Positions 43,229 through 52,876 of a DNA stretch of 64,000 nucleotides are shown here, in pieces. The translations under genes and the position numbers were made by a program. Each line of letters opens with the position of its first letter. The first letter of the stretch is position 1. Source of the DNA: Bacteroidota bacterium (GTDB lineage Bacteria > Bacteroidota > Bacteroidia > NS11-12g > UBA955); NCBI GenBank assembly GCA_027488835.1, contig JAIYAW010000008.1, positions 224,769 through 288,768 of the forward strand, written 5' to 3'. The notes under the pieces are model-generated. The model ran no database searches, was not told the DNA's origin, and saw only the letters and a list, made by a program, of their open reading frames with translations.

Positions 43229-44104
43229 TTAATCGATAAATTCTGGAAAGCTGGTTGGGAAACTCCAGTTTTCATGGAAAATTAGAATGTTCTGTTTTTT
43301 CATCAGATCTAAAGCGAGTTCCTTTTCTAATAAAATAGGATAGGGGCAAAATTGCATTCGATAAAATCGCATGTTTGAACCTGATTCTAATAAAATTCCA
43401 TTAAAAATAGATCGTAAAAGTAAAAAAATATCGCAATCGGATTCTATTCTGATAAATCGTTTTTGATTGCCATATTCAATGGTAAAACGATAAACCAATA
43501 GCGGTTCAGGGTCATCTGCGTCAAATGGAGCTACGGTTTGACTAAATTTAATGTCGAGAAATCCTGCTAATTTCAATTTTAGGCACAAATGTTCTTCGAA
43601 ATATTTTTCAAAATCAAAAGCTATATAGCTTTCGAAGTCCTCTTCGTCTTCATTTTTAACGGCTCTGATTGAATTTTCAATTAGGGTTGTGATAATCAAA
43701 TGGGCATCGCTTGAATAAAGTTCTTCGTTATTTACACAATCATCTAAAAAAGAAACAATGTGGTCTGTCCATACCCCGTAATTCAACAACAGTTCAATTC
43801 CCTCAATTAATTGTTTTGATGCTAGTTTTGCCTTTTTTCGAACCAACTTCAATTGATTCAACTTTTCGTTTATTTCATGTCTGTTTTCTGCTTTTAACTG
43901 AAGTGGACTAACTTTGTAAGTTGTGTCAATGTCAATTGGTTCAAACCTAAACCATTCGGCATCTTTGAGTGACAAATATTCCATCTCAATTTGCTCGTCA
44001 TAGCGAATCAAACGATCTTCAAACAGTACTTTCTCAAAAGGTTGCTTGTTTTTATTGGAAAAAACGGAAGCAATTAAATGATTGATTTTTATTTTGAGGG
44101 ACAT
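43229..44104 (-). CDS. hypothetical protein
   Basis: 291-aa ORF with no overlapping alternative; no family recognised. Confidence 0.6.
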   Translation of the reverse strand: MSLKIKINHLIASVFSNKNKQPFEKVLFEDRLIRYDEQIEMEYLSLKDAEWFRFEPIDIDTTYKVSPLQLKAENRHEINEKLNQLKLVRKKAKLASKQLIEGIELLLNYGVWTDHIVSFLDDCVNNEELYSSDAHLIITTLIENSIRAVKNEDEEDFESYIAFDFEKYFEEHLCLKLKLAGFLDIKFSQTVAPFDADDPEPLLVYRFTIEYGNQKRFIRIESDCDIFLLLRSIFNGILLESGSNMRFYRMQFCPYPILLEKELALDLMKKQNILIFHENWSFPTSFPEFID

Positions 44105-44148
44105 TGGGCTTTGAAATAAATAGACAATGGCAATTTGCCAAAGAAGGA

Positions 44149-44481
44149 TTATTGATAAATAACTTCAACCTCTTTTAAAATGTGTGGTCCTATGTGCTTG
44201 CTTAAAGATTGAGGAGTAATAATTCCAACCTTCCGACCGAGTAATTCTTCAAGAAAGAAAGCAAGATCCATAAAATTATCGTATGATTTTTGTTCTGGTA
44301 AAAAATCTACCAATAAATCTATGTCGCTATCATCTCTAACTTTGTTTTTTACAAACGACCCAAATAATCCAATAGATTTTATACCAAGGCGATTCAACAC
44401 AAACCTAGATTCCGAAAGTGATACTAGGATGTCTTTTTTTGTATTTGCCTTTGTGACTAACATATTGGTTGATTTACACAC
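44149..44481 (-). CDS. MNT-type minimal nucleotidyltransferase
   Basis: IGLFGSFVKNKVRDDSDIDLLVDF (GSF-x10-SDID) active-site motif. Confidence 0.9.
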   Translation of the reverse strand: MCKSTNMLVTKANTKKDILVSLSESRFVLNRLGIKSIGLFGSFVKNKVRDDSDIDLLVDFLPEQKSYDNFMDLAFFLEELLGRKVGIITPQSLSKHIGPHILKEVEVIYQ

Positions 44482-44587
44482 GAATATAATAAAATCGTTT
44501 GGTATTATTTATTACTTACTTATTCAATGAATTAAAACGATAATGGATTGTTAAATAAGAAAGTTTGAAGCGGATATTTGTTTATTC

Positions 44588-45091
44588 CTAAGTGTTTTGG
44601 AGTTTTTTGCTATTGCTTTTATGATTCAAAAATAGCAATATATTTAGGATTAAAATAATTGCCCAAATAATGAGACCTGGCATAGGGTAAACTGTGAGGT
44701 CAGATGCTGCTCCATCACTGTTGCATTTTACCCCACCAATATACATATATAACCAAAATGGGAAGCAAAACAACAAAACTAAATTTGCAACAATGTAGCT
44801 GACTTTTTTATTGATACTATAAAAATAGGTCAAACCAACAATAATGACAATGCATAATAATTGGAATTTATACGCAAAATTAATCCCCCAAAAAGATGTG
44901 TCTTTTCCAAGAATATAGCCACCCAAAATATAGATATCGGGTACATCTTCGCCGTAATATTTAATTCCATTGGGGCCAATTTTCATATAAATAAAAGGAG
45001 TAACGATTGAAATTAATGCGAGTGCAATTATCCAATTGGTTGTTCTTTTTACAGTTGAACTTGTTGAATTCTTAAGCTTGGTTTCCACCAA
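44588..45091 (-). CDS. hypothetical membrane protein
   Basis: 167 aa multi-TM. Confidence 0.6.
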   Translation of the reverse strand: MVETKLKNSTSSTVKRTTNWIIALALISIVTPFIYMKIGPNGIKYYGEDVPDIYILGGYILGKDTSFWGINFAYKFQLLCIVIIVGLTYFYSINKKVSYIVANLVLLFCFPFWLYMYIGGVKCNSDGAASDLTVYPMPGLIIWAIILILNILLFLNHKSNSKKLQNT

Positions 45092-45103
45092 CAGATAACG
45101 TTT

Positions 45104-45706
45104 TTAATATGGATTTAATTCTCCCTTGATTAATTCTGTTAATAGTTTTAAATCACTATCAATTGTACCTTTCATGTAATCATTGTAAATCTTTTTATTG
45201 TCTGGCGGATTCAGATTAAGATGAAACCCTTTTTGGATTGCCAATAATCGAATAAATTCTCGCTGGGCTCTTCCATTCCCTTCTCTGAACGGATGAAGGA
45301 AGTTGGTATTATCAAGGATTTCTGCCAACTTTTCAGCGATTTCAAGCTTTTGTTCGGGGTTGATTTTTGCAAATTCCGCAATGAGAGAATTGATGTAAAT
45401 GAAACCCGTTTGAAATCGCTCTCCTTCGAAAAAAGGTTTGCCGTCTTTGCTAATATTTACAGTTCTTACCTTTCCTGCCCATTCGTATACGTCTTGGAAC
45501 AAGTGGCGGTGGATTTCCAACAAAGAACTGGAATCAATAATTTTTATTGGGTTAGAAAATAATTCTTCGAGTCGTTTTGAAACTGCACTGCTTTCAAAAA
45601 AGAGTAAATCTGATTCTTCTGTTAGATTAGGTATGTTCTTAAGAATACCCGAAATCGGATCAATATAAGCGTGTTTTAAATCAATATATTGATAGCCATT
45701 AGACAT
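45104..45706 (-). CDS. fic: Fic/DOC family AMPylase (toxin)
   Basis: Canonical Fic motif HPFREGNGRAQREF intact; IHRHLFQDVYEWAGKVRTVNISKDGKPFFEG flap region. Confidence 0.95.
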   Translation of the reverse strand: MSNGYQYIDLKHAYIDPISGILKNIPNLTEESDLLFFESSAVSKRLEELFSNPIKIIDSSSLLEIHRHLFQDVYEWAGKVRTVNISKDGKPFFEGERFQTGFIYINSLIAEFAKINPEQKLEIAEKLAEILDNTNFLHPFREGNGRAQREFIRLLAIQKGFHLNLNPPDNKKIYNDYMKGTIDSDLKLLTELIKGELNPY

Positions 45707-45920
45707 ATGCCTTAGCTTTTGTAATTGATATTAAATCAGATAAAGATATTTTGCCAAGAATATAATCTCGAATGATTTCAACAGATTTTGTGCTAGGTTC
45801 AAATCCCTCAAACATATTGCTGCCAATGGCATTTGCGGTAGATTCCAATGCAGAAAGAGTTGGGAATTGAACTCCCATTAAAGTAAGTTTTTCTCGGTCT
45901 ATGTCGATTTCGCGGTACAT
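45699..45920 (-). CDS. VbhA-type antitoxin of Fic
   Basis: 73 aa; SNMFEG matches the inhibitory [S/T]xxxE[G/N] motif, followed by FEPSTKSVEIIRDYILGKISLSDLI like VbhA; overlaps fic start by 8 nt. Confidence 0.85.
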   Translation of the reverse strand: MYREIDIDREKLTLMGVQFPTLSALESTANAIGSNMFEGFEPSTKSVEIIRDYILGKISLSDLISITKAKAYV

Positions 45921-46114
45921 TGTAGTATTATAGTTGACTTCTGTTTTGCAAGTTTTTGGATTAATACGAAGTTACAAAAAAACAGGGGCTTTTCAAAATG
46001 ATATGGCCTTCAGTAGAGTGCCACAAATAGTGAATTATATACCTTGTCCAAAAGTTAGTAAATTGTTGTCGGGGTCAAGTATGGAAAATTCTATCTGTTG
46101 CCAACGCTTGATTT

Positions 46115-47038
46115 CTAAATTTCATTGCTTTCTTCAATTTCAGTTGACAATCGCTTTTCGAATTGATTGTGAATGAAAAATATTGAAAGCCCAAATAAAA
46201 TAGCAGAAACAATTAATAAATTATTGATGATGCCACTCACTGAAAACGAAATTCGAATCAATATGGTAGAAATAATAAATCCAGAATTTCTAATTACTTT
46301 GTGAAATTCATCGGTATGGAAAAACGAGAATAACAACAAAATTACGTCTGCTATGATTAAAATATTAAAGAACTGTTCGAAGAAAATATTATTGATATTC
46401 TTGAATGAAATTGCATTCGGCTCGTGGGGTTGAATGATGCCACTGCACCAATTAAAGAACGAATAAATGGCAATAATTAAAAGCACTGGAACCAATGATG
46501 TGGCAATCCATTTTTTGGCATTAATGAATTTTTTAATGCTTGAATTTTGTTTATTATTATGATTATCAGTTCTATATATTTTGGTTCGTTGAATCTGAAA
46601 TAGATAAATTAAATAGAACAACAAGACAGAAGCTAACAAGTCGTAAGTAAACTGTAAATCATTTTTAACATTAAACCAATCAGGCGTAAGTGATAATCCG
46701 GATAGGTCTTTGAATAGTCTTCTTATAATGATCAGCGCAATAATCTCATATTGTTTTGAGATATAGGTTGATGTTGATTTTGGGAGATAATAAATCAACA
46801 GATATACCTCGTAAACCAATATAAAAGAGAAGGGTGTGTAAATAGCCGCGATTGGATCTTTTAGTAAATTTGAGGGTTCATTAATTGAAATAATATCAAA
46901 ATTTATTAATTCAATAATTAACAGATGAAGGATAAAACTTGCCAAAGCAATCCATAAGATAATCTGTTCACTCCTTTCTTTGGTTTTTTCGGAAAGAAGT
47001 CTTCGGTAAAGATTTTCAAAGAGATTGGATAGGTTCAT
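46115..47038 (-). CDS. hypothetical multi-TM membrane protein
   Basis: 307 aa with about six hydrophobic segments. Confidence 0.6.
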   Translation of the reverse strand: MNLSNLFENLYRRLLSEKTKERSEQIILWIALASFILHLLIIELINFDIISINEPSNLLKDPIAAIYTPFSFILVYEVYLLIYYLPKSTSTYISKQYEIIALIIIRRLFKDLSGLSLTPDWFNVKNDLQFTYDLLASVLLFYLIYLFQIQRTKIYRTDNHNNKQNSSIKKFINAKKWIATSLVPVLLIIAIYSFFNWCSGIIQPHEPNAISFKNINNIFFEQFFNILIIADVILLLFSFFHTDEFHKVIRNSGFIISTILIRISFSVSGIINNLLIVSAILFGLSIFFIHNQFEKRLSTEIEESNEI

Positions 47039-47187
47039 TTTTATTTAGTTGAATCATTTATTGTCAATTGTTATCTAGGAATGGCTTCTAACAATTTTGT
47101 TAGATTTGTTTTTTTACATTTACTCATTCTCATTTGTAATTGACTTATAATCAAATGTAATCTTTTATATTGATTTTTCCACTCGTT

Positions 47188-47982
47188 TTAATCCGTAATA
47201 ACTAATTTCTCAACAGCTATGATTTTATTGTTTTCTTGTACTGCTATGAAATACACTCCCTTTGGAATGTTGTCGCAAGAAAAAGAGAATGACTCATCAG
47301 ATATGTTTTTTAGTTGCTTTATTGTTTGTCCGAATATATTTTGAATCTTAATAGTTGTATTTTTTAAATTATTAGTTGTTTTTATTGTTGTTTTTGAATT
47401 GCACGGGTTGGGGAATATAGATAAAACTGTATGATTTAAATTTTTATTTAGTCCCAATTTGGTTTGACCTGAAAGAATACATTTATTTGGTGTGCTTTCG
47501 TAAGCATAATCTTTTATCGTGAAAGATGTGGATGATGCTGTAACATCTAAACGCGCCCAACCGTAATAAGTTTCTGCTCCCACAACAAGTTTAAGCGCTA
47601 AATATTTGTCTGTTGCTCCAATCCAGTAACCCATGTTTGTGCCGTAGGCCATAGTTCCGGGATTATTGGCGTCGTACCAAGTTGTCAGTGAATCACAAAT
47701 GTGTGTAGATTCGGTATTTGCCCAAGGTAAATAAACATCATCAAAATAATATCCTGAATATGCATTGTTGTTTTGTGGTTTACACATCACTTTGTCCCCC
47801 AAATCAAATTGAATTAAAAAATCAACGACAGTGTCATTGTTTAAATCTAAAGGATATGTTGCATTGGGAGTAGCGTCTGGGATGTCGGTATAGATAATTT
47901 GAGCATCTAGTTTACTTGAGAGAAAAAACAATACCAATAATCCCAAGATGGACACGGCTTTTTTTAGGGATTCGTTTCGCAT
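47188..47982 (-). CDS. secreted protein with T9SS sorting domain
   Basis: LSIFPNPCNSKTTIKTTNNLKNTTIKIQNIFGQTIKQL...IPKGVYFIAVQENNKIIAVEKLVITD. Confidence 0.8.
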   Translation of the reverse strand: MRNESLKKAVSILGLLVLFFLSSKLDAQIIYTDIPDATPNATYPLDLNNDTVVDFLIQFDLGDKVMCKPQNNNAYSGYYFDDVYLPWANTESTHICDSLTTWYDANNPGTMAYGTNMGYWIGATDKYLALKLVVGAETYYGWARLDVTASSTSFTIKDYAYESTPNKCILSGQTKLGLNKNLNHTVLSIFPNPCNSKTTIKTTNNLKNTTIKIQNIFGQTIKQLKNISDESFSFSCDNIPKGVYFIAVQENNKIIAVEKLVITD

Positions 47983-48101
47983 TTATTTAACTCTTGTAAA
48001 AGTATTTAAAATATTGTTGTTTGTCAATCTAAATATTTGCTGAAAAATACTAATTGGTATTAGAATCGTAGTACAAGGTTCATTATTGGAAGTTAAATTG
48101 A

Positions 48102-48109
48102 TAACTTTG
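48102..48109 (+). promoter_or_regulatory. TAnnTTTG element (taactttg)
   Basis: 4 nt before ATG 48114. Confidence 0.45.
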
Positions 48110-48113
48110 TTGA

Positions 48114-48632
48114 ATGATCAGACGCGGTAATTTGGATGATGTTGCGCTATTGCAAACGATTGGTAGAAAGACCTTCGACGATACCTTTGGTAATACTTGT
48201 ACCAAGGAAGATATGCGTGGCGTGTTAGAATTGTATTTCAATACCGCACAAGTAGAGATGGAACTGCTTGATGATACTGATAATTTCTTTTTCTTTGAGG
48301 AAGACGGCGTTGTGAAAGGGTATATGCGCATCAATGCAAAACATCCTTTTCCTTTGGAATCAGTTTCAAATCAGAATTGCGTTGAGTTGGTTCGATTGTA
48401 TGTTTTGAAGGAATTCCATGGTACGGGTGTTGCAAATGAACTCATGAATTTCGCAATTGATTACGCCCTTGAAAATAGTTTTGAAATCATGTATTTATCG
48501 GTTTGGGAATACAATTTTCGCGCTAGAGGTTTTTACGAGAAGCATGGTTTTGTGAATTCTGGCATTGAAAATGATTTTCCACTTGGAACAACACCTCAAA
48601 CTGATTATTGGTTTGTGAAGGAATTGAAATAG
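48114..48632 (+). CDS. GNAT family N-acetyltransferase
   Basis: MIRRGNLDDVALLQTIGRKTFDDTFG; VRLYVLKEFHGTGVANELMNFAIDYA; LSVWEYNFRARGFYEKHGF. Confidence 0.92.
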   Translation: MIRRGNLDDVALLQTIGRKTFDDTFGNTCTKEDMRGVLELYFNTAQVEMELLDDTDNFFFFEEDGVVKGYMRINAKHPFPLESVSNQNCVELVRLYVLKEFHGTGVANELMNFAIDYALENSFEIMYLSVWEYNFRARGFYEKHGFVNSGIENDFPLGTTPQTDYWFVKELK

Positions 48633-48734
48633 AGGTACTTGTTATTAATATGCTCGTAAAACATTGATTTTCAATAGAGGTACAAGAAATAGAATATTGA
48701 TTCTATAATTTGAGGTTTTATGTTTAGGCAATAA

Positions 48735-49502
48735 TTATTTGTGCCTAAACCAACAATCGGTTCGATTGTTTTCATATCCTTTGAAAACGGTATTTACAGG
48801 TGTGCCGTGTATGATTTGTTGATTGAACTTTGTTCTGGCTAGATAATTAAATGCTCCCATGTCGCCGGTGTAGGCGGTTTTGTTATATCTATTGGCATCT
48901 TGATGAATCTCACAAAGCTGTTGTATGAAATCGAAAAACAGTGGGGCTGATCCTCCAATAATTCCACAATTGAGCAGGGTTTCATTCGCAAAAGCATTTT
49001 CATAATCGGCATAATCAATGATGTTGTTTCGCAAATGTTCACTATGAGCGATCATCCACTCGTTGTTCAATATTTTGGGTTCGTTGCCACAAAAAAGCGC
49101 ATTCGTGTTGTTGCAAAAAAGAGGATCTGTAAATGGATTATTTACGAGGACCACATCCGAAATGTCGGTGATGAAAATTCCGTTGATTTGCTGAATATGT
49201 TGTTTTAAAAAATCGCGGTAAGTAAAATATCTAAATACATTGGGATTATATTCAGGGTTATGTTCAATTTTAATGAAAGTAATGTTTTCATTTTCAAAAG
49301 ATTTGCAGGTTTCTTCTGAAAAATTATTGTGAAAAATAACACCTTGTAAATTTGCTGCTGTAATTGATTCAGCCCAATCTTTCACTAATTCGTATGAGTC
49401 GTTGACAAGTGTTTCATTCCGATTTACATCGTGTAAACCCGTAATAAGGCAACCCATTACTAAATTTGTATTTTGAGGGAAATGAAGCGATTCCGCTAAC
49501 AT
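48735..49502 (-). CDS. glycosyltransferase-fold (nucleotide-diphospho-sugar transferase-like) protein
   Basis: FITDISDVVLVNNPF DxD-like region; YTGDMGAFNYLARTKF; paired with GT2 upstream. Confidence 0.6.
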   Translation of the reverse strand: MLAESLHFPQNTNLVMGCLITGLHDVNRNETLVNDSYELVKDWAESITAANLQGVIFHNNFSEETCKSFENENITFIKIEHNPEYNPNVFRYFTYRDFLKQHIQQINGIFITDISDVVLVNNPFTDPLFCNNTNALFCGNEPKILNNEWMIAHSEHLRNNIIDYADYENAFANETLLNCGIIGGSAPLFFDFIQQLCEIHQDANRYNKTAYTGDMGAFNYLARTKFNQQIIHGTPVNTVFKGYENNRTDCWFRHK

Positions 49503-49504
49503 AA

Positions 49505-50170
49505 TTATGCGCTGACAGAATTGTCGAGTTTCATTTTAGCACAAATACTGTTTGGAATATTTCTGTGATAAATATAGGTGCGTAGGTTCAATTTTTTCAC
49601 ACGAAATAGTTTGTTAGCGCGATCGTAAAAATCTGAATCCGCTGAGAATCCTGTTTTAAAGTCGAGGTTAGTAAATACTTCTTTTTTCCCGAATAAAGTC
49701 CCAAACAAGATAACTTCATCTAAATGAATGAGTTTGCTTAGGTCGTTTTTATCGGGTACATAATAATCGTTGTCGCTATCCACAATAGTTTCTGAGGTTG
49801 AGCAAATTAAATCGAGGTTATTTATTTCGCTCAAACAAAGGCTCAAATGATTCGGTTTGTATTCGTCGTCACTATCTAGGATGGTAATATATTCCCCCAA
49901 ACTATAAAGAACGCCTCTGTTAATTGATTCCGATTGCCCGCGATTGCTATGTCGGATGTAACTGATTTTGTTCTCGTGTTTTTCTATGTAATTCAACAAC
50001 GACTCTCGGTCATTTTCTTTACTGCCATCGTCGATAATAATGAGTTCAAAATCTTGAAAGTCTTGTTTTAAAACAGAATCGATTGCTCTTTTTGTGTACG
50101 AAAAATTGGTATTGAAAACGGTCATTAATACCGATACTTTCACAGGATTTACTATTTTTTTATCGTGCAC
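49505..50170 (-). CDS. glycosyltransferase family 2
   Basis: VSVLMTVFNTNFSYTKRAIDSVLKQDFQDFELIIIDDGSKEND; GEYITILDSDDEYKPNHLSLC. Confidence 0.93.
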   Translation of the reverse strand: MHDKKIVNPVKVSVLMTVFNTNFSYTKRAIDSVLKQDFQDFELIIIDDGSKENDRESLLNYIEKHENKISYIRHSNRGQSESINRGVLYSLGEYITILDSDDEYKPNHLSLCLSEINNLDLICSTSETIVDSDNDYYVPDKNDLSKLIHLDEVILFGTLFGKKEVFTNLDFKTGFSADSDFYDRANKLFRVKKLNLRTYIYHRNIPNSICAKMKLDNSVSA

Positions 50171-50310
50171 AACAAAATCTCCTTACAAAGATAAAATTTT
50201 ATTGTTCAATCACCCTAACTTTATTAAACTCGCCGGCGTTTTTTGACTTAATTCTAGAATCTCAGGAATCAACGATATAGATATTGAAGTATTGCGGCTG
50301 TTTTAATGAA

Positions 50311-50685
50311 TTATTTTACAGATTGCAACTGCTCCAAAGTTGCAAATTCTAAGGCCTTTTCGTGTGTTGCATCTAAAATAACTGGCGGTGCAACTCCTGC
50401 ATCAAAAGCTTCCTTCCACCGAGAAGCACACAAGCACCATCTGTCATTGGCCTTTAAGCCAGGGAAATCATAAGCTGGAATGGGTGTAATAAGGTCGTTA
50501 CCACGTGATTTTGAAAACTGCAAAAAATCTTCAGTTAAAACAGCTGCGATTACGTGAACACCTCTATCATCGGAACCCGAGGTACAAAAGCCATCCCTAT
50601 AATAACCAGTAACAGGTTTTGTTCCAGCTATTTGTAGATCACCACCAAAAACATTTTTGCCATGGGATAAAGTTTCATTTTTCAT
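50311..50685 (-). CDS. DUF2237 family protein
   Basis: NVFGGDLQIAGTKPVTGYYRDGFCTSGSDDRGVHVIAAVLTEDFLQFSKSRGNDL...GLKANDRWCLCASRWKEAF. Confidence 0.9.
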   Translation of the reverse strand: MKNETLSHGKNVFGGDLQIAGTKPVTGYYRDGFCTSGSDDRGVHVIAAVLTEDFLQFSKSRGNDLITPIPAYDFPGLKANDRWCLCASRWKEAFDAGVAPPVILDATHEKALEFATLEQLQSVK

Positions 50686-50860
50686 CGTTAATCTCAAATT
50701 TAAAAACAGTTGTACCAAGTATAAAAATAATTATTCAATCCAATAAGAGTAACGATACAATTTCATTTTAATAAATAGGTAAACAATTTTTATGATCAAT
50801 TGTTTATGTAATACGCTACTTTTAAAGGTGACGGTAAGTTTAAGTACAATAAAAGATAGG

Positions 50861-51153
50861 ATGAATAATTTAGTTTGGTTTCGTAACGATCTCAGAACGC
50901 AAGATAATAATTCGCTCTATAAAGCTACAAAAAATGCAGGTAAAACATTGGCAGTATATTGTCTCGACCCGCGACAATTTGAAGAGAACAAACACGGATT
51001 TAAAAAAACCGAAAAGTTCAGGGCAATTGGATGTACAATTCTGGAGTTGACAATGATCCAAGAGATAGAACGTATAACATTAAACGCCAATCTGAAATCT
51101 ACGATTCTATAAGGCAATTATTAAGTGCTATGGTTAAATACAGTCTTATATAA
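50861..51153 (+). pseudogene. cryptochrome-DASH/photolyase remnant: N-terminal stub fused (+1 frame) to C-terminal stub by internal deletion
   Basis: Frame 1: MNNLVWFRNDLRTQDNNSLYKATKNAGKTLAVYCLDPRQFEENKHGFKKTEKFRA; next frame from 51022: GNWMYNSGVDNDPRDRTYNIKRQSEIYD...SLI* (photolyase C-terminus); the middle is missing. Confidence 0.88.
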
Positions 51154-51170
51154 AAAACACAAACAAATTT

Positions 51171-52403
51171 ATGGTAGTGATTATCGGTGCAGGTATATCG
51201 GGTTTAACTTGTGCAAAATATTTGAAAGATAAAGGTATTGAAGCAATGGTGCTTGAAGCTTCCGATAATGTTGGTGGGCGCGTGCGAACCGATAAAGTAG
51301 ATGGTTATAAACTCGATAGAGGTTTTCAGGTTTTATTAACGTCTTATCCAGAAGCTATTAAAATATTAGATTACAAGGCATTAAACTTAAAAATTCTCCC
51401 AAGTGGAGCGCGTATTAGAATGGGTAATCACTATCATGTGATGCCCAATCCAATAAAAAAATGGACAACTGCCCCGCGAGCATTGTTAGCGCCAGTAGGG
51501 AATTTATGGGATAAGCTCAAAGTTCTACAACTCAATTTAAATTTAAGAAACGCCGTGGAACCGAATGCAGCTGCGCCAGTTAAAAAGCAAACTACAATGG
51601 CATTTTTAAAAGAATTTGGTTATACGGATACAATTATAAATCGTTTTTTTAAACCGTTTTTCAGAGGTGTTTTTTTGGAAAAAGATTTGAAGACAGATGC
51701 TCAGTTTTTTAAATTCTTGTTTAGTCAATTTGCTAAAGGTAATGTGGTTGTGCCAGAAGAAGGAATGCAGGCCATTCCCGAACAGATTGCATCCCGTCTT
51801 TCACCAAATCAAATAAGGCTGCAAACACGTGTCGCAAAGATTGAGGGAAAGATCATATATCTTGAAAATGGGGAAACTATTAGTGCTCAAACAATTGTAT
51901 TAGCTACAGACGCCAATACAACTTCACGTTTTTTGGGGGAAAATGAAACTACACACTACAACAGTACTGATTGCCTTTATTTCGCGTGTGACAGCCCTTC
52001 TAAACTTTTTAAAATACCGTACCTAATCATCAATGCCAATAAGGATGAGTTGATTGACCATGTTGTAGATTTATCAGCGTTTTCGCCCTCTTATGCCCCA
52101 ACGGGAAAAACATTGATTTCAGTGAGTCTTGTAGGTAAGAATTCATTTGGAGAAAGAGAACTTATAGAAAAAGTGCAGCAAGAACTTACTCTATGGTTTG
52201 ACAAAAAGTATGATTGGCATCACCTGCAAACTTATCGCATACCTGAAGCGTTGCCGCAGTATTTTGAAGCACCATCTTCGAGTAAATCATTAAAAATTAA
52301 TGACTTTACTTACCAATGTGGTGATCATACCGCGTATCCATCTCTTAATGCTGCTATGAAGTCTGGGCGAGAAGTTGCAGAAATGATACTGAATAGTAGA
52401 TAA
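51171..52403 (+). CDS. FAD-dependent amine oxidase/phytoene-desaturase-like oxidoreductase
   Basis: [62 protein letters not shown]-term [27 protein letters not shown]. Confidence 0.92.
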   Translation: MVVIIGAGISGLTCAKYLKDKGIEAMVLEASDNVGGRVRTDKVDGYKLDRGFQVLLTSYPEAIKILDYKALNLKILPSGARIRMGNHYHVMPNPIKKWTTAPRALLAPVGNLWDKLKVLQLNLNLRNAVEPNAAAPVKKQTTMAFLKEFGYTDTIINRFFKPFFRGVFLEKDLKTDAQFFKFLFSQFAKGNVVVPEEGMQAIPEQIASRLSPNQIRLQTRVAKIEGKIIYLENGETISAQTIVLATDANTTSRFLGENETTHYNSTDCLYFACDSPSKLFKIPYLIINANKDELIDHVVDLSAFSPSYAPTGKTLISVSLVGKNSFGERELIEKVQQELTLWFDKKYDWHHLQTYRIPEALPQYFEAPSSSKSLKINDFTYQCGDHTAYPSLNAAMKSGREVAEMILNSR

Positions 52404-52703
52404 TTTAATTCAGTTTTACATGATCAACATTTGAAAGTATTTAAATTTTAATTGATTCGGTAAAAGCGGAAATTCCTGTGTTTATGAGGCTATTGATAAT
52501 TAATAACTTCGGTAAACTGAAGAAATCTTAACTTTATTAGATTATTTACTCAAACTGCGTCTCTAACTGCGCCAAAAAGTATCATTTTTGAGGTTAGAAA
52601 GCAAAAATTATAACTTTTAAAGTTAAATTTGAAAAAGCACTTTTTTGCAAATTTCGCTTACTGGTCTACTCTTACGACCATTGAAAACACAGGTTAAGGC
52701 ATA

Positions 52704-52734
52704 AAAAAAAGCCATCATTTCTGATGACTTTTTT
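52704..52734 (-). terminator. Hairpin terminator next to tRNA-end-like relic
   Basis: aaaaaaaagccatcatttctgatgacttttttgg. Confidence 0.75.
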
Positions 52735-52772
52735 GGCTCCCCAAACGGGGCTTTTCTCGAACCAATTTTGGG
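52735..52772 (-). repeat. tRNA 3'-end-like relic (acceptor strand + G + CCA, T-loop-like)
   Basis: Reverse complement ends ...TTGGTTCGAGAAAAGCCCCGTTTGGGGAGCC(A). Confidence 0.45.
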
Positions 52773-52876
52773 ATGAATTGAGGGATTATTCGATATGTTT
52801 ACCTAATTAATGAACCACCCAATTATTGAAATGGCTATTTGTATTTCATTGTTTTTCTTCCTTGTGTTGTTTCATT

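Noticed and set aside
44149-44481. Calling a complete MNT/HEPN toxin-antitoxin system
   Set aside because: No recognisable HEPN partner in adjacent ORFs.
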